NCBI GenBank assembly: GCA_026120185.1
Contig: JANUWF010001942.1
Coordinates: 3,224,001-3,288,000, forward strand
DNA length: 64,000 nucleotides
Source of the DNA: Voacanga thouarsii
Taxonomy: Eukaryota > Streptophyta > Magnoliopsida > Gentianales > Apocynaceae
Direction: 5' to 3'
The notes beneath the pieces are model-generated. The model made no database searches. It worked only from the letters and a program-made list of their open reading frames with translations, and was not told the origin of the DNA. The translations under genes and the position numbers were made by a program. Numbering within the stretch: the first letter of the stretch is position 1; every line of letters starts with the position of its first letter. This document shows, in pieces, positions 60,894-64,000 of this stretch.

Positions 60894-61339
60894 GCCCAAT
60901 GCAAAGCAAAGAAGAATAGGCCAGCTAGCATATACGTTGTTGTATATAGTCCAGAAGCTGGTGGCCAAGGGAAGCCTAACTTCCCTAGGCCACCTGCTTC
61001 AATAAAATTGCATGTGTTTTGGCTTTTAGATGGTGGCTAAGGGAAGCTTAACTTCTCTTAGAAGCCTAGTTAAATGTATATATGCATTGTATTTTTAGAT
61101 GGTGGCCTAGAAAGCTTGCACTTCCCTAACCTGCCTACTTCATTGCTTTACTACGCCTAGCCAGGTACCTAGCAGCCCAAGGAAGTTCCCTGGGCCGCCT
61201 TGTTTTAGGAAAAACATGGGGACCTCAACTTTCCTAGTTCCCTAAGCCTTCTTGTTCTGGAAAAGCATAGCGGCCTCAACTTTCCTAGGCCGCCCACTTG
61301 CACAGATTTGCGCATTTTCTGATTTTTCTTCACTTTTCA

Positions 61340-61349
61340 CTATATATAC
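61340..61349 (+). promoter_or_regulatory. TATA box of the Athila/Tat-like LTR
   Basis: CTATATATAC lies just after the last hairpin pair and before a less AT-rich start region (CCCTAGAAAC), as in plant LTR promoters. Confidence 0.55.
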
Positions 61350-62396
61350 CTCAGTATAAACCCTAGAAACATATCCTTGGTTGGCTAACAACCAAGAGAT
61401 CCCTTAGGGAGCTCAAAAGATTCACCAAGAAATGGAGGAGCTTGGAGAATTAAGGAGAAGAAGAAGTTCAAGATCTTGTCAATGAGAGAAGTTCTTCCTT
61501 TTCCTTTATATTACACTTTAACAATGTAGAGATTTATATGATTTTAATTGTATTTGAGGAATGAACCCTAACTTATGTTCTTATATTGAGTTGTTAATAT
61601 GATTTATTAAATTCCTATTCTTGTAATTAACTACATGGACATTATTATGTTGGATTGATTGTTTGGGTTTAGTTGATTTATCCAATTGATTAGTTCACTC
61701 TTAATGAATTCGATAGATGGGGTTAGGAATTGAATACCAAACTAATTGGTCCAATGTTTGTTTTTCTTTGATTAACTCGAGAGAGAGGTTGAAGGATTAG
61801 AACTTGGCAATCAATGAGTTTTTAATAGTACCTAGAGATAGGGCTATTGGGGCTTCCGGGTACCTTTTGGGTGATGAGTAAGTGTAATACTTCCTTAGAT
61901 TAGGATGATTAGGTAGAGATACCAATCGAGAAAGAAATCTCATAACTCAAGAGAGTGTGAGATTTATTCTTGAAAACTCATACCGGAGCTCGAGTTGGGA
62001 TTTGATGAACTTAGTGATGATCTCTTTACTTGACATATTTGGAGTGGGGGAGGGGGGGATTTCTTCTTTTACATGGCCTTTCCCATATTCTCATTCCTTG
62101 ACGATCCTTATGACTTTTCTAGTGTGGGTCCGAAGTACTCTCTATAGTAGTAGTTTAGTTTAGTCTAATTAGTTTTATTTTACCTTATCTCTTTATTTAT
62201 TTTGGCTTAAACAATGAGATTAAAGTAATGATAATTGCTAAGTTCTTGTGGATTCAATAATTGCTATTCCCAATACTATGCGATGTGTATACTAAATTAA
62301 ATTTTAAGTTAATTTAGTGCAAGGTATTTTAAATTAAAAGTTTATTTTTGTAGATTTTTTTTACTATTTCCAGTGCACGTAAAACCACCCATCAGA

Positions 62397-62722
62397 ATGA
62401 ACTTGAGGAAATTGAGAAATGATGCATATGAGAATTCTAGGATTTACAAGGAGAAAGTTAAAAGATGGCATGATCAACACATTTTAGCAAATAGAGAATT
62501 TCAAGCAGGGAATAAAATTTTTCTATTTAATTCAAGATTGAGGTTATTTCCCGAAAAGTTAAGAGGCCATTCTTGGTGACTAGAGAGTTCCCTTATGGAG
62601 TAGTTTAGATATCTCATCCAGAAAAATGGATGTTCATAGTTAATGGAAATAAGTTAAAGTTGTACTATAGGGAGAACATTGAAGAGTTGGAAAGAATTGA
62701 TTGCACCCTCCATGACGTGTAG
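62397..62722 (+). pseudogene. Ty3/gypsy integrase C-terminal fragment
   Basis: It opens with [20 protein letters not shown] and continues with [10 protein letters not shown], then [16 protein letters not shown], the conserved GPY/F-side region of Athila/Tat integrases. After a one-base frame change the conserved continuation [11 protein letters not shown] is readable, then a TAG, then ISHPEKWMFIVNGNKLK and a stop at 62720. The fragment lacks the catalytic core. It is joined directly to leader-like sequence upstream. Confidence 0.8.
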
Positions 62723-63053
62723 AATTTTTCTACTTAGCTTTTCTTCTTTTCTTCTTTCTTTTTCCTTTCTTTAATTGTGAATTGTACACCCTATACTCTT
62801 TATAGTTTTATTCTATACCTTATTTTTTTTTATCTCTTTTCACTCATGTTCGTATCTCTTTGTGATTGCGGAAGGAAATTTTTAGAACACGTGGAACAAT
62901 GTTCTATCACTTCTTCTCAAACAATATTGTGGAATTTCGCATCACACACTTTGGAAGTGTTGTTTTTCCCTCTTTCCCTTATCTCTTTTTAACTCCTTGT
63001 TGATGTGTTAATTTTTTCAATTGTGGTCAATGAGGACATTGTCTATTTTAAGT

Positions 63054-63066
63054 ATGGGGGAGAGGA
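63054..63066 (+). other. Polypurine tract of the Athila/Tat-like element
   Basis: ATGGGGGAGAGGA follows TGAGGACATTGTCTATTTTAAG, the standard context of this tract in plant gypsy elements. Confidence 0.7.
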
Positions 63067-63551
63067 TTAGACTTTATTTCTTGCAACAGTATTTATTGAA
63101 TTTCTTGGCATTCCTTTAGCTATTTCTCTTATTTAAATTTGGGAAAAACTAGTTGTTAAATTTTGGAAAAATGAGCTAAAATTTTTCAATTTTTGGCATA
63201 TTGAAATCTTATGATATTGCTATTCTTTTTCCTTTAGCATGAAAATTTGATATGAGGTTGTTTTGACTGAGATATTCTTAGGTAAATGTGTATATTTTAT
63301 GTAACATAGGCTAAGCCTTGAGAATTTGACTTAAACTTATTTAGGTTTTGGTAAACATTGTAACACCTTTGTTTCTTAGGAATGGATGAGAAACTTGTGA
63401 TGAAGTATAAGTTAGAAATTTTTTGTTCGTTTATATTATATGATCTTCTAACTAGTCCTAATTCTGAGTTTAAGTAAATATGGATTGGGGTAAAAAAAAA
63501 AAATGAGAGAATAGAGTAAGGTAAAGTAAAAACTGCAAAACTATTATTTAT

Positions 63552-63670
63552 ATCTTTACTAGGAATTTGCATTACCTTACTCTAAAAAGAAAATGAGTAT
63601 TTAATGAGGATAATGTAAAAGTTGAAAAATCCTGATTCATCATCTTTACTAGGCATTTACATTACCCTAC
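63552..63670. repeat. About 90-bp direct repeat
   Basis: ATCTTTACTAGGAATTTGC at 63552 and ATCTTTACTAGGCATTTAC at 63642, each followed by ATTACC(T/C)TAC. It lies in the AT-rich tail of the Athila/Tat-like element, which otherwise holds nothing recognisable to the window end. Confidence 0.7.
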
Positions 63671-64000
63671 AAAAGTGAGCAATTAGACCAATTTTTTGTT
63701 TACGACTTAGACTGTGGTAGTTTTGGAAGTCAAAGAACTTAAATTTACACATTATTCCTTACTTATATGAATCACTTGAGCCATTTTTTTTTACTTAGGA
63801 GATGAGGTGGAATTTGTTGAATAAACATAAACTTGTTTAATCCAACTTCGATGGCCTTGGTTTTATCTATTCAAATATATGTGTTTACACGAGTTTAGCT
63901 TGATAAAGTGATTTTGAATTGAATTTTCATCTCAAAAGAAAAAGAATATATTTCTCATAAGAGTCATTGTTGCCAAAAATCTAGTATTGATGAAAATTGC

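Larger units (their letters stand above)
60700..64000 (+). mobile_element. Athila/Tat-like Ty3/gypsy remnant, internally deleted
   Basis: The promoter part with hairpins and TATA (60780-61350), a long leader with GAATTCGATAGATGGGG-type sequence near 61710, a piece of integrase C-terminus (62397-62722), and the purine tract of the gypsy type AAGTATGGGGGAGAGG (63051-63066) lie in element order. Gag, protease, RT and most of integrase are missing, so a large deletion joined the leader to the end of pol near 62380. The lineage is judged from the integrase C-terminus and the PPT style. It runs past the window end. Confidence 0.65.

Overview
The window is repeat-rich nuclear DNA of a flowering plant, probably a eudicot; the species cannot be told from the sequence. 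It is AT-rich, every coding trace has plant relatives (Ty1/copia, Ty3/gypsy, CACTA/En-Spm, spliced gene fragments), and nearly all reading frames are broken. I see no intact host gene, tRNA, rRNA or CRISPR array.

Layout. (1) 1-7948: plus-strand Sirevirus-like Ty1/copia element (LTR end, PBS, gag, PR, INT, RT, RNase H, a third env-like ORF), with a minus-strand copia solo LTR (1834-3501, target duplication ACAAG) inserted in gag. (2) 7949-27844: one minus-strand gypsy-type LTR (family 'G') cut into three pieces by two minus-strand Ty1/copia elements, a deleted one at 10075-16891 and a near full-length one at 18731-27782. (3) 27845-33800: 3' end of a plus-strand Ty3/gypsy pol with its PPT and 3' LTR. 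A copia solo LTR (28624-33324, target duplication TGTGA) interrupts the first bases of that LTR and itself contains a gypsy-type solo LTR of family G (29677-32847). (4) 33801-40168: a patchwork with two Helitron-like 3' termini, a field of short TTTCCTAGC-type inverted motifs, MITE- and SINE-like pieces, an unidentified exon-like remnant and a fragment of granule-bound starch synthase that keeps a phased intron. (5) 40169-55292: a 15.1-kb CACTA (En/Spm) element with matching 30-bp ends and a TCT target duplication, minus-strand TNP2-like (DUF4218/DUF4216) and Ptta/En-Spm genes, dense TTGGTAA/TTACCAA subterminal arrays and an embedded 152-bp satellite of about 11 copies. No DDE transposase domain is visible. 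(6) 55293-57839: low-complexity DNA with a decayed first exon resembling a plant TMEM135/Tim17-like gene. (7) 57840-64000: another G-type gypsy LTR, then an Athila/Tat-like gypsy remnant with a run of hairpins upstream of its TATA box.

How it fits together: this is a layered record of insertion, LTR-LTR recombination and decay. Target duplications and interruptions give a relative order of events. Many lesions that can be judged are C-to-T or G-to-A changes, as expected of methylated, silenced DNA. The points most worth a second look are the CACTA element with its internal satellite, the two intron-retaining gene fragments, and a short LTR core shared by three otherwise diverged G-family LTRs.
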